DNA of 64,000 nucleotides from Hyposmocoma kahamanoa (GCF_003589595.1 NW_020653718.1:4666631-4730630); one strand, 5' to 3'. Positions 35,681 through 48,263 are shown, counted from the stretch's first letter. Numbers and translations: made by a program. Notes: generated by a model from the letters alone, not told the origin.

Positions 35681-35934
35681 GATGTGGCGTGCACCCGCCC
35701 GAAACTATTCACCCCCTTTCCCTGCACCCCTGCGCCTTCCGGTGCCCAGCTAGCACCCCCGCGTCTCGCGCTCCGCTGCTGTCACGTGCACTCGTTGTTA
35801 TGTAAATAATATTTGCCACATATCGTTAAACCTCTCTTTTGGTTACTGCTAGTGTGTTGTCATCTATCGGCGTCACGATGAATGCGCGGCTCGTGAGCTA
35901 AAGAGAAATATTTTTATTATTATATTGTCCACAG

Positions 35935-36000
35935 GTTCGCGACGACGAATGCGTCGTGGAGGCAGCGTGCTCTTCCCAGAATGTGTGAATAATCAAGCAT
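35935..36000 (+). CDS. candidate exon A (66 nt, phase 1 in and out)
   Basis: An acceptor (attgtccacag) precedes and a donor (gtaagc) follows. Only one of three frames is open across the whole piece; it reads RRRMRRGGSVLFPECV in the middle, with two bases of a codon at the start and one at the end. The basic run could be juxtamembrane or nuclear-localising. A second strong acceptor (tttttcatttccag) ends at 36059. If a 59-base intron were used, the frame would meet a stop at once (T plus GA). So the exon is either terminal there or joins a distant exon such as that at 48588 or 48836. At 66 bases, an open frame is not statistically strong. Product not recognised. Confidence 0.3.
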
Positions 36001-36380
36001 GTAAGCTATAATTCTAAATTCACATGTTAATAATAAAATGTAACGTTTTTCATTTCCAGGAAACAATACTTATATCGAAATTATTATCTCCACAAAGGGT
36101 AACAAAGCAGTATGCTAAATGCACTACACGCCATAACCGGATGTGCATGTTAGTAGCCAAAATTCATGTAAAAACGTTCGTTTTTCTATTACAATTTTAC
36201 TTCAAAACGTTATGGGACAAAAAATTATTATATTGTAAAAAAATGACAATACATCCCATAAAAAAACTTGCGTCGCATTGGCGACCTCATTTTCAGCAAT
36301 TTAGATATGAATTAAAAAAACAGCTTTAACGTCGAAAGAAAACGGTGTGAGGCAACTGTTTGTCAGAGAAAATTAAAAAC

Positions 36381-36518
36381 CATAGGAAATGAAACGGTTT
36401 TTCCGGATTTAAATCGCGTATATTCACGGTTGACTCAACCGTGACTATGGGACCTGTAAAGGGCCCGAAACGTCGGTTTGTTTGATTTAAATCCGGAAAA
36501 ATAGTTTCATTTCCTATG
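36381..36518. mobile_element. 138-bp palindromic MITE, complete copy
   Basis: The 35-base ends (cataggaaatgaaac and its complement, extending through tccggatttaaatc) are inverted with two or three mismatches. The interior holds a small palindrome (cacggttga, tcaaccgtg) and gggcccgaaacgtcgg. A partial relative lies at 20717-20821. No coding capacity, so it would depend on a transposase encoded elsewhere. Confidence 0.85.
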
Positions 36519-39500
36519 TGTAACAATCGCGAAAGCCTAAGTACTCGATAAATTAAAAACAGTTCAAAAACTCACCCGGCGCACAGTAGTAACTAAAAGA
36601 TTCCCCGTATTTTATTAATCACCTTTAAATCATGTTTCCAGGGCGGGCCATATGCTGTACCGAGCGCCGTAGCACTTGCTACGAGCTATGTTCTACGACG
36701 ATTTCCTTTTTAATACAGCATGTACCTACATGTTGCTAAGTACATAACTGAAAGTAAGAAGATTGTGCTTATACTATTTTTAACTTGTAAGTACGTACAT
36801 TCCGTAATAAAATAGTGTTGTGTTGATGGTGTGTTCATTGCTGGCTGCATTCCACGTAGTGTTTGGCATTAGAAGTTCTTGATGTCGTTAGAAATAGTTT
36901 AATTAGAAATATGTAGTATCTTTCCTTTAAAGCTGGATTTAAAATATACGCCGTGTCTTTAGTATGCTATGAAATAGGTTTAACTGCGTATAAAGTGTTC
37001 AGTTATAACTTTATAAGCGAGCGGGCGGCGGGTCGGGCGCGGGTGGTTCGATGTCTATACATCTTTTCTTCGCTTCCCAAGTGTGTGTAATGTCGCCCAG
37101 CGTTCTTCGTATAACTAGTCCAGCGTAGCAGGATTCCGCGCGATGCATTCTGCTCCTCTTGTCGCGTCCTGCTAAAGCTGAGCTGGGCGGGGGTTAACGG
37201 GTCAAGTGAGAGTGGTAATGTGTCGTACATATTTCTGCAATTGATTAGGCGGGGGCGGTTACCATGGCAACGCTGCAGCGCCCCTTCCCCGCCGCCGCGC
37301 CTTTCCCCTTCCGCCCTCCGACACGGCTCCGACACGACTCATTGTACGCCGCTGTCTCGTATCGCACCAATATTCGCATAGCCGACTTGTAATTTGATGT
37401 CTTGAAACGTTAATGCATTTTCTGAGTACAAAGGCTATTATATTTCAGAAAATACTCTGTAAAATACCATGAAGTACTTACATACCTACATATGTATATA
37501 GATAGCAATAATTATGACCTTTGTTACTACTTAATAACCTACCCAATTTGCGTTCGGAAAAATCGCACTGTGCTCTAGGAATAAAAGCGGTCGTGGAAGG
37601 AAAATTGTTAAGAAGAGCGTTTCTATTGCTAGATTTAATTAAACATTTGGCTCGAACGAAACAGCACAATGGTGTCGCAGCTCGTTTGTTTCCCGAAGTG
37701 CAATATCGGCGAGAGTTACGGGTACATTTCCAATCTCCCTCTGCCTTCTTCCGCCACCGCGCCGCCGCCGTACCTGCTGGAATTAATTGAAAGCGGCGGC
37801 TTAATTACAGCGTCGATTGTCCTCTAAACCGAGCCCGAAGCCATCCAGTTTCAAGTTAATTTCCTCGCTGCGATAATCTCGTGCTTACTTATTGCACCCC
37901 CACCACCACACCTCGATTCCTCCTAACTACCCTAATTCCTCCCACTCACCATCGATTCTAATGTCGATAAAGACATTGAATTCTAAGCGACTTTCATGGT
38001 TTGTATATACCGCGGTAGAGTTTTGAAGTTGTGATGGTCTGTAAATTCTCACGTGGAACGTCACAGGTCACAAAATGGCGCGCTAAAATATTGCCGTTCA
38101 TTGGAGCTATTGTAAACAACCAGTCCCATTTTTCTTCATTGATATTCCTGTAAACCTCAAGACTATAATAATCAATAATAAAATCGTTTAGGAACGAAGA
38201 CTGTTCCTGTACTTTGACATTTTAAAATTCAATTCAGTGCAGTGCTACCTACTAAGTCACACTACTAAACCTAAAACATCAGTTGTTACAATTTTATGTG
38301 TGTGCACGCTAATCTTGAGAAGGGCTGAAGTAATTTCGGCGTGGTTTTTTTTAACGTATTAAGATAAGCTTGGATTTTAACATTTGATTGTTATTTCAAT
38401 AAATAGGTTGACAAATAAAAAGTATATTGTGCTAACAACAAACTACTTAATAAATAGAAATACGTGAAGCTAGTGTGATTGAAATTGTTATCAGTGATGA
38501 CATATGCAAGAAAGCCGGTGACATGACTTTTATATTTAGGTTTTAATGACAAAAATAAACTGATAATTTATAATATTATGTTATGTTTTATGAATAAGAA
38601 CAAATTGACAATTATAAGTTAATGTTTAATTGAGCTACTAATACGTAAGTGCGCGCATAAAATGTCGGGTTCAACTGGTCACCAAATAATCTCGAATTGA
38701 TTAATTAAATTATTGGTGCATTGGATAGGTCAGGATCCTATAAAAACATTTGCAGGAATAAAAAGTACCTCAACTAAAAAGATTATGTCTCTTGTAGAAG
38801 TTTTGGGTACAAAGTAGTTGATCGCAAACAATGATTGCATGTCCAGTGCCGTCTGAGCTTCACTCGTTTCTAATGGCAACATCGGTTCCTCGTATTGATT
38901 GATGGTCACACGTGGAAATATATTAATGAGCATGTGTGCGTGTATCAATATCGAGAATCCGTGACCGGACCTAGGGTAACGAGGAGCGGAGTGTCGCGGC
39001 TTAATTACGGCTTGGACGCTGGGAGGTTGTGGGGGCAAGTGGGTGGCTGCAGCGTGCAGCCTCCGGCACGATCATTTGCGCCTGGCTAGTGCGGACGCGG
39101 TTGTAGTAAGTTTAATTATGCTTATACGATGACACGGGTGATATTGGTTCAGAGACTTCTTTTGTCTTTAGACACGAGCGCCATTCCAAACATAATACCC
39201 ACTTTGTAGAGGGTACGTCCTGTAAAAATAAACATGCTGCTCATACGTTCATTATGGTAGATTCGTAATTGTCCATAATGAATGTTATATAACGCACCTT
39301 CTTCGTAAGCGTCTCCTGCACTCAACTTCAAGTTTAACATGGGCTCCCTTTGTGAACCAATGAAATAATATAGCCCTACTCCAACGTCCATCCTTTCGTG
39401 CCTACCGCGCGTATCGTGCATAAGTGCGTGTCGCATGTAGCGAGATGTTATCGACCGGCTCTCACCCTCTGCATCTAGCTTCTACGTAATGAGTTGCTCT

Positions 39501-40432
39501 CATCAGCTTATGCAAATACGCGCCGAGTAAACGGGGACGGTGCGGGCGAGGTGAGGGGCGCACCGGGGGTGCATATCGACCGGCGATGCACAGCGCAAGG
39601 CCGCAGCAGGCGCAACGCGTGCATAGTCAAAGACACCCTCTAATTGCGAACGTTCATTTTGGATGTGAGTCATCTTCGCAAAAGTCCGCACCGCGTTGCA
39701 GATTGTTACTCTGAAGTCCAAAAGATACGTTTCCATCTACTTATGCTTACGGACATCGTTGAATATTTCACAGGCTAATTTTGTTTTTTTTACAGTTTCA
39801 ACGGTAACATAAGTTTTTTAATACAATACTATACAATAGTAATACAATAGTATTAAGTATCGTCGCACTGCTAGTACTAAAAATAATAATTATAAAAAAT
39901 AATTTAATAGAGTCATGGGTTTTATCTTCGAATAAATGCAATGAAGTTGTAATGGCCATGGCGAGAGCGAGGCGTGACGTCTTAGCGCACCGCAATTATT
40001 GGTCTTTCTGATTTTACGAGTCTCAGTCATTGCAATTTGCCATTTACGAGTGCGCCCGCGCCGATACCGCCGCTGGTGCAGACGTTGCAACGAAATTCGG
40101 TTAATATGCTATTAGTTCAGGATGTAAAGTTTCGGTGCAGTAAAATTACAGTTGTTCGTAAATGAGTAACTGTAAAATAAATTAAAATGAGAACGAAGAC
40201 CACATAAATACTAGCGATACTTTCTTTTGAATTATACTAGATTGGCAAAAAACTTCGTGCCGTTTTCGCCACTAACTAAATTGAAACAAAAAAATAACTT
40301 TTTTCTTTTAAAAGTTATATTGCATGAGTAAAAATTAGGGGAAAGTTTAAGTTATAAGTTTAAGTTTAAGTTATAGTTCATTCATTCAATCATTCAAGAA
40401 AAACGCCTGAAAATTGGTGAATCGTAAGAGCG
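36519..40432. other. single-copy block
   Basis: No gene. GC-rich islands lie at 37015-37045, 37240-37330 and 39520-39610. Long AT-rich runs lie between them. A six-base simple repeat (aagttt)n is at 40345-40375. Open frames of up to 110 codons cross GC-rich islands and have no recognisable content. Confidence 0.5.
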
Positions 40433-40655
40433 TTTGCGCACTGCGTCCGATTCGTATCAGTTCCGAATCCGAGAAATGACTATCCGAATAGTCGTATTAC
40501 TGTTTATTTGAGAGATTGCCCACTAAATCCGAATTCTGTCTTCCGAAGTCGAGAGTAGGTACTTTCAATTCGGATCATTATTTTCGCGGATCGAAGTAAC
40601 CACGGCATTATTTGTATTAAGACTTGCGCACGCGTCCGATCCGAGTCCGAACGGG
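40433..40655. mobile_element. degenerate relative of the 17422 MITE
   Basis: The left part tttgcgcactgcgtccgatt followed by cgtatcagttccgaatccga matches the left end of the 17422-17643 element almost base for base. The right part has ttgcgcacgcgtccgatccg in direct rather than inverted orientation. The copy is therefore rearranged, or it is two fragments. Confidence 0.6.
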
Positions 40656-40929
40656 GCGTGACAGCTGCCAGGAGGGATAAAGGGAAACAGCATCGATATA
40701 TACATACATATATATATGCCAAACCACACATATATTACAAAGTCGTGAAAATTATTGCAGTTTAGTTGGATGTGTTACCTAATCTACTATATTCGCCCGA
40801 CGTAACTCCGTCGGATTTACACCGTTTCAATATTTTCAAAATTCTTTGGCCTTTGATGAAGAGCGGTAAACGAGATAGATTATATACTAACAAGCTTACT
40901 TATTTACATCGCTTTGACGGAAACACTAT

Positions 40930-43490
40930 CTAAACTTTAATGCCGACCATAAAATGATACGTTGTAGGCATTCAGCACAAATAAAACATACAGAACAAAT
41001 TTCAAATTTACACGATACCTGTACTGGAACCCTAACGGAGGTGACATGACTAAGCACTGGGAAATTAAATTCATAGAGGTGCTACAAAAATCAGAAGAAA
41101 TACAAATTCAATATAATATGCTAGAGAGGGAAATACAAACCGTAATAAAACAAATACGTGGGGCGTACTATAAGTTTCCGGAATGAATAAGAAAAAAATA
41201 CTGTTCTGGATGGCTCATAAGGTCAACGTTGTTAACCTTGAAAAATTCATTTGTCTGTCTGGCCGTGTGAGAACTGGCATTATCGTGGTGCAAGATGATA
41301 CGGCATTTACGATTATTTTTACGGAGTTTGTCAATAACTTCCGGCAAACAAATGGTCGTGTGTTACTATTCACGGTACAACGATTCTCTAAAGCAACAGT
41401 AGCCACGTGTCCAGTTTTATTAAAAAAAAAAGCTTCGAGGCGTTTTGCACGCGCGCCACTGTGGTTGGTTTCGGCTCATCTCGAAAGACGCATACGCTCG
41501 ATTGCTGCTTTGTTTTGGGATCGTAACAATAAAACCATGTTTCATCACCTGTTGCTATGTCTCACACCGAATTTGACGCCCCTTCATTGAATCTGGTAAG
41601 CATGGCATTGCACCAAATGACGCGATCCGTTTTTTGAGCATCAGTCAAATTGTGTGGTATCCATCGAGAGCACAGCTTTCACACCCAAATATTTGTGTAG
41701 TATTGATTGTATTTGACTCATGCCCGGATCGTATGGTATGTCACATGCCTGTCTGTTTTGATCATACGGCGCACAGCATCGATGTTTTTGCTGTTCACAG
41801 CAGTGGACGGGCGACCATCACGAAATTCGTCACTGGAATTCACACGACCGCATTTGAATTCTGCAAATCAGCTATAAATAGTCGTCTTGCATGGTGCTTC
41901 ATCGCCAAAAGCAGTTTGAAGCCGAGCGAAGCTCCACTGAGCTGTTCAATTACACTTAAAGTCGTAGAAAACCATTCTACGAAAATTTTCACGAGGTAAA
42001 TCCATGGTGATGTAGACAACCTATTCCTAAAATGACGCCACAATGTAAAAACAAGTGACAGTCAGATGAAAGAAACTGTATTCTACAGCCAAAGAGTTCC
42101 TTTTTCAAATGTTGTAATTATTTTGTAAATATTGTTTATGTAAGTGGCCAGTTCCGGAAACTTATAGTGCGCCCTATGTACCACAACGCATGAAAAAGAA
42201 AAACAAATACATTAGCGGAGAAATGGAAGATTTACTTGACAGAGAAAACTACTCAACCAAAAGCATAAAATGAAAGAAGTTAAATTGAAAATAACTAAAT
42301 ATAACTATATAAAAATAGAAATATAACACAATAGAAAAGAAAATAAAGAGACGGCAAATTTTCAAAAAAATCGTCGGCATGTCTGGTGCTTTGAGAAAGG
42401 CATAAATAATTGAGCGGTAAGACTGAATGGACATCTACTCTGACTAATAAAAGTGGTAAAGTTCTATCAATACGTCTAGATATTGTAAATGAGGCAACGA
42501 AATTTTATAAAGAGCTATTTGCATTCAACGTAACGCAATCACAATATGAAACAATTGAAAGACACAACGACATAAGCTGAGATACACCCAAAAACATACT
42601 CTTGTCAGAAATAGCCCACGCAAATAAGACCCTAAAAAAATGAGCCTAGAAAAGCTCCAGGAACCGACTATATAACTAATGTGTTGAAGTCTTTTAGCTT
42701 ATTGTTACAGAAGCCACTACAGTTATTTTTTAACACAATAATAGAAAACTACTATTATACTTATACATAAAAAGGAGAAAGTTGTGATCTCAGAAATTAT
42801 AGACCATTAAACCTGGTGACAAACTTGTACAAAATTTTCTCAAATATTATATTCAATCGGTTGACAACATATCTGAAGGAAAATTAAACAAGAGAGCAGG
42901 CAGGGTTGAAAACAGTTTTCAACCATGGACCACATACAGGTGGTTATGCAAATAGTAGAGAAGTGTAGTGAATACAGAAAACTTTATAGACTATAAAAAA
43001 GCGTTTGACTCTTCATTTCATGAAGCAATATGAAACTGAAGGAAACTCTAGAACAGCAAGGCATTAACCAGACCTACATAGCTATGACTCGTGATTTATA
43101 CTCCAAGTGCAGAACCAAAATAGGTCTAGAACGCCGAGACCCCTTTTTTTCACCAAAAATCTTATCAGCCGTACTAGAGTTGGTTTTCAGGTGTTTACAG
43201 AGCCATGGTGAGCGAATTATTAAGAGATAGTAAGAGGGTGGGACTTCAAATAAATGCAGCTAAAACAAAGGTACTCATTACCCGAGAGCAATATGACATC
43301 ATAGTAGACAATGCTAATATTGAGTACGTGAGTGAACCTGAGACGTTTGGTGTCTTTTGATGACTGTATGGAGAAAGAGATAAACAAGAGAATCACGCTA
43401 GCTTGGAAAAAATATTGGACTCACAAAGAAATTACGATAATATGCATAAAAGAAATTTAGATTATGATATTGCCCGTTCAATTCTAATAT
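40930..43490 (+). pseudogene. RTE-type LINE remnant, interrupted by a mariner
   Basis: The order of blocks follows an RTE-clade polyprotein. ADHKMIRC near 40950 corresponds to the SDHR motif closing the APE endonuclease. A linker follows (KFIEVLQKSEEIQIQYNMLE, about 41070-41130), and a mariner interrupts it at 41157-42178. The linker then resumes (about 42180-42250; LTNKSGKVLSIRLDIVNEAT near 42440 and KFYKELF). Reverse transcriptase pieces include FIDYKKAFDS-like (about 42985-43010) and LKETLEQQGINQTYIAM (43033-43083). SPKILSAVLELVFRCLQ follows near 43150-43200, then GLQINAAKTKVLITREQYD at about 43240-43295. The catalytic FADD box is deleted, and frameshifts are frequent. Inactive. Confidence 0.82.
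41157..42178 (-). mobile_element. mariner element inserted in the RTE LINE, defective transposase
   Basis: Terminal repeats of about 27 bases share GGGCGYACTATAAGTTTCC (left from 41157, right ending 42178). The dinucleotide TA flanks both ends (41155-41156 and 42179-42180), the classic mariner target duplication. Minus-strand transposase pieces in order are FRDGRPSTAV, LTDAQKTDRVIWCNAML, GDETWFYCYDPKTKQQSS (first catalytic D) and HHDNASSHTARQTNEFF (second catalytic D). The segment that should carry the third aspartate is deleted: the frame runs from NNVDLMSHP directly into the terminal repeat. With several frameshifts as well, it cannot make an active enzyme. Subfamily is not assigned. Confidence 0.9.
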
Positions 43491-43534
43491 TACCCGTAAG
43501 ATATAGCAATACATTGTAGATGCATGGCCCGTAC

Positions 43535-44075
43535 ATAATTGATTAAACTCAAATAATCTTTATTTTGTAGGCAACAAATGACACCTGACATTATCACATG
43601 ATAAAAACTCTAGTACTCATTCGTAAAGCAGATTCTCCTGACAAGAATGAGTAACAAACTCTAGGGGGTTGCCAATAAAATATCACATATCAAGATAATC
43701 TGCACCAGCTAAACGAGTCACTATCATGGATTTTTGTCATCCAAGTACGCCGAAGCTGTATAATAATAACCTTTAAAGTTTTTGTTTTACCTCGTGAATG
43801 GCAAATTTTGAATATCAACCTGAATCTTATCATAGAAGCGTATACATTAAAGGGGTATTAAATGAATTTGTGACCAAATAAAGACGACTGCCAAGAACTG
43901 CCAGTTTACTTTTATTCCTCGTATTCTTCTAAACATATTTCAAATTTTCATGAATATACTGTCACGCGTGGAGAATGTTAATTACTTGAAACTTCTTTAT
44001 TAAAACGCTCTGGGGCCCAGATTGTAAAGTGACCCAATCGCACGTTTTTGCACGATAAAGTTCTTTTTTTTTTCG
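43535..44075 (-). mobile_element. jockey-like LINE, 3' end
   Basis: On the minus strand this matches 23940-24410 and 18280-19140. Landmarks are the ctctggggcccagatt block near 44008, the gtgaatggcaaattttgaat block near 43793, and the gagtttgttactcattcttg block of the 3' untranslated region near 43650. The tail lies at about 43545. It abuts the RTE remnant on its left and is 5' truncated. Confidence 0.8.
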
Positions 44076-44639
44076 TTTATGCTTTGCTATCGCACGGACT
44101 TTCTCTAACCCAATATTAATTTCACAAGGATAATTTTTAATGCATCCCTTACTATAATATTTAGGGTTGACATTGTAGTTTTATGAAGTTTCCTATTATG
44201 AAAAGAATTCCGTTGTTTGCTAACAAACAAAAAGGAGTTTTGAATTGGTAGGCGAGAGATTACAGAAGTGACGCCACGTGAACGTCGTACAGCAACAACG
44301 ACGCCGCGGCGGTTAACGGTGAAAATGCAAAGAAAAGTGTTCAGCTCCGTTGCGCCGCAGCGTGCGCCTGCGCCCACTCGTTTGCTTTAATCGTATTGAT
44401 ATTAATGAAATCTTAATTTCAAAAGCGACGTCGTAATTATGTGTGTATAACTGACATCGCTGTTCTTTCAACATTCAATTGCGACATAACATGAACAACA
44501 TATGAAATGTTAGCTTCGCATAATTGCTGTTGACTTCGAGCAATATGCGCATATTTTTATTGGAATCCTTTCTATGCATTCCTCTAATTGAAATTAGTTG
44601 TAATTTTGGTGGACGCACGAAGGCAATATGTTACTCTAA
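44076..44639. other. single-copy stretch
   Basis: No gene. There is a GC-rich patch at 44270-44385; the rest is AT-rich. Confidence 0.45.
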
Positions 44640-45062
44640 TTCAGATACTAGTTGGTAAATGAGTGTAGCTACTGTTACTATTGCAAGGATCGCACATCAC
44701 AGTCCATCAGTGGCATCTTTCAAACACAAATTAAAAGAGCACTACCTGTCGAACGCGTTAGATAGCTAATATGTAACATATATTATAAACTAATAATTTG
44801 TTTAGATTATAATAATAATAAATAATAAAGTTTACGTAGGTGTGTATTTGTGTTATATGTATATATATTTTTTTATATATACTCACATTTAAATTTAAAT
44901 TTTATTGTACAGTAATTAGTCCCGCAGACTTCATTTTTCACCTAGGCTAGGGTTGGCTGGAAGAGATCTCTTCTAGAGATAAGCTCATCTTTGTATATGT
45001 CCTTTATAACTTGTGTATCATGTAACTTTTCTTTGTGCAATAAAGAGTTATTATTATTATCA
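44640..45062 (+). mobile_element. LINE 3' end with (att)n tail
   Basis: The start translates as SVASFKHKLKEHYLSNAL (about 44702-44757), the C-terminal motif of several lepidopteran LINE polyproteins. The 3' untranslated region follows, with gctggaagagatctcttcta and a polyadenylation-like tttgtgcaataaagagt, ending in (tta)n at 45045-45060. This is a 5'-truncated retrotransposed copy. The family differs from the jockey-like copies above. Confidence 0.82.
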
Positions 45063-47614
45063 TAAATTTCAAAAGATTCTTTAAGATGTAGGTTGGCACA
45101 TAGTTAAATACGCGGCTGGTTGGCTGGCTGGCTCTTTTTACAAGCTTTGTTCGTCTAATTTGTGACTTATTCGCGGGTCATCACGTCACTTCAAGCGTCC
45201 TTCGCCGGCGACGAACCGGAGCGGGGACGGAACGGCGGCGAAGCGAGCATAGAGGCACAAAGTCAGGAATCCAATTTCAAGCGCGAAGTTCCCGTCTGTA
45301 ATCGGTACCTATTCAATGTGCGAGCAGAGGTTTTATTGTCTTGTGTCTTCGATGGAAACATTCCATCGCGGCAAATTGGTCAAGTAAAGTAAAATAGTCT
45401 ATCTTGAGTAGTCAATCAGTGAAATCAAAACGTCCTCTATCTGTGTTGCCTCGTGTAATCGCCGACCTTTCAAAAGGCATATTAAACAAACTTTAATAAA
45501 ATTTTGTCATGGTCAAATGGAGTCAAAAATATTGACTAATTAATTATTGGTAATGTTTTTCTCCATTTTTGCTTATATTGAATATTTAGACAATTAAATG
45601 TATTTACAAAAATATCCAGTTCATGCCTTGAAATGCAACAATAGTGTCCTGAGCAGGAGCGGCTGGTGGGTGGGCGGACGCGGGGGTGGGGGCTAGTAGC
45701 CAATATTATACGGCCGTAGTTAGCGCGCACTGATATTAAGAATTCCACAGAGCACAGAGCAGTTACCCGTCCAGATGCTTATTTAGCTGTTAACTGTTTT
45801 CTATTGTAATTTATTTCTTAAGTTTATCGATCAATTTGCTATACAGAATAACGAAGAAAGAGATTCTATTAAACATTGAAATATATTGTTGGGGGTCTAC
45901 GGGGACACTAGAGACTGCCAAAGCTATATTCTAATATTATATACTACGTTCGAAAATGATTTAGGCATGTTAGCTGCATCGTGCACAATTGCATTGATTT
46001 AAATAGAAATGCAGAGTGGGACGCGTTGTGCTATGACAAAATGTAGGACCTAGAAAAAAACGAAGGTTTCTGTTCGAGAACGTGCTCTGGATTCTGAGAT
46101 TGGAGCGAACGGCACAAAGTTGGTAATTGAAAAATCTTTCCGGTCTCCAGCACACCGCCCCCCGCAGCCCGCTGACTCGCCCCGCGCCCTCGCCGCAGCG
46201 AAATTAAACTTTAACTATAATTACACGCGACCGGAACACTCCGCCGAGGAATTCTTTGTCTCGGAAGATAATGAATTGCAACTGATTACATTTCCAATAA
46301 ATAATAAATGCATTTTCCGTTATTGTCGTGTAGAACGAACACACAATTGTAAACCTAGTTTATTTGACGTCAAAGTAATACAGGTAAAACGTAAATACAG
46401 ACTACGTACGTCAACATTTTATTTCTGCTTATGGAAGTGAATAATTGAACGCGAGATTGGAGTCGACTTGCGTCATCATCGAACAACGCGTTCAATGCTC
46501 TCGTGAGAGAAGAAGAAGAGTTCTCATTATGAAAACATTACAAGGCAAAGCTAGGTTTCAAAGTACCGCTGTCATACCAGACCGTTGTCCGGCCAGTGGA
46601 AGGTGGGTGAGTTATGTCGCGGAGATGCCTTCTCCCCATACCCGGTGGAGGAGGGTCGACAAGGGGAGGGTCGGCGGCCATTCGTCAGCGCAGAAATGTT
46701 TTCATTTTTATTTCATAAATAAAGAGTGTTATTTCGCTCTCGCCGTAACGAGCCCGCTGCCCGCCACGGCGCTTTCTCTTCCACACACTATGGTAGTATT
46801 TATATCGAGTAAGCTAACGGGTTTTAAGACACGGATTGCCAATTGATACGATAATTATTCGCATTGCCTAATAGTAGAGTCGACGGGACACGGCCTGGTC
46901 TTAGGGCCGCGCGCGGTTTACGACTGTATGGAAAGCACCCCAATGAATATACGTCACTCCTGCCTCCCCCACACGTCATTAGCTAGATACAAGAAATATT
47001 GCCATTCCACAGGCAAATAAATCGTTACTCGACTGTATTTTCTGTATATCTGAGAACCTTCACTATCCATCGATAAAGAAAGAGTAGTAGCAGCAGTACA
47101 GGGATTTAATTATTTGCATCCTCGTAATGTTATTCTTTAATGTTGTTCTCCGTAGTGCGCCGTGTTCTTTTCCATGTAAACTTATACTGTCTTAAATTCA
47201 TACTGTAATAATAAATGTCGTGGTTTGTCGGCAGGAGCTCCCCTCACTAAATCCCATTGTATCTTAAATGTGAAACAAATTTAAAAATGCTATCTGGGCG
47301 CCATTCAAAGCTCGACGCGGAAAATTCAAAATGTCAGCGCATTCCCCTCGTATTTTCGATTACGTTGTAAACAACTTACGACATTCCACAGCAAGTGTTT
47401 AAAATTGGGTTCTTAAAGCTAGGCGGGCACCGCCCGGAGCGCCCTGGGGCGCAACAGAGAGGGCGCAGTAATTGGTCTCGAGAGCGGCGAAGGGCGCAGG
47501 GCGCACGTCCACCTCCGACTTGGACATATTGCAAACATATTCTCCGCTTGAAATTTATTGTAAATCGCGGCGGGCGGGGATTTGAATCTGAGGGGGCGCT
47601 AGCAGCGGTGACGG

Positions 47615-47636
47615 TGGCGGCGGCGGCGGCGGCGGC
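47615..47636 (+). repeat. (ggc)n microsatellite
   Basis: About seven perfect ggc triplets within a GC-rich island. Would encode polyglycine or polyalanine only if translated; there is no evidence that it is. Confidence 0.9.
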
Positions 47637-48228
47637 CCCTCACCGTGTCAATAAACCGAACGGACTTTGGAAATTCGCTACATTCGCTCAATGTTTGTGT
47701 TTGCTGCCTTCGCTTTTTCTGTACCAGCAAAAAAGACGCCCCCTCCCGCCCGTGCCGTCCCGCTGCTGACCCTTGGGCGCTTCCGATTTTATTTATCTAA
47801 GGTTTTCCATTCCTCCGTAATTGTGTGAGTTGCGAGCTCGATTGTTGCTAAAGCGAATATTTATTTGGGTTCCAGTTTGCTCTCCACCGGCCTCGGGCCG
47901 CGGCGCAGCGAGGGCGGCGAGATGGCGCATTGTGCTACAAATTGAATTTGTGGGTCTCAAATCAAATGTTGTCGTAAGAAATGAGTTGTTGCCGTCGAGT
48001 GACACTATCAAAAAATTGATCGTCTGTTGGCTCAAAACCACCCGACCACATATCATCGGCCCACGCCACGCCATACTGCACACTCTGCATTCATGGACGC
48101 CAATGCAAAGAAAGTATTCGCGACTCGAATAGCCGTAATAATCGAATCATAGCGACAGGAATGATCAATTTAATTTACGTGAAGATCGGGCGAGCCGTAA
48201 CTCGTATATTCACTAATAACATTAAAGC

Positions 48229-48229
<1 letters not shown>

Positions 48230-48262
<33 letters not shown>

Positions 48263-48263
48263 G
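48230..48263 (+). repeat. (cgcggg)n hexanucleotide repeat
   Basis: About five and a half perfect copies of a six-base unit, 100 percent GC, embedded in AT-rich sequence. Such a tract is prone to length change and to unusual DNA structure. Confidence 0.9.

Noticed and set aside
36024..36329. 101-codon frame after the acceptor at 36059
   Set aside because: It is lysine- and phenylalanine-rich over AT-rich DNA with no domain. The exon A frame meets a stop at this junction.
41183..41590. 135-codon plus-strand frame
   Set aside because: It is the antisense shadow of the mariner transposase encoded on the minus strand.
47395..47769. Arg/Pro/Ala-rich 124-codon frame
   Set aside because: It spans a GC-rich island and a ggc microsatellite. 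Similar frames occur on the other strand, and no splice or start context supports it.
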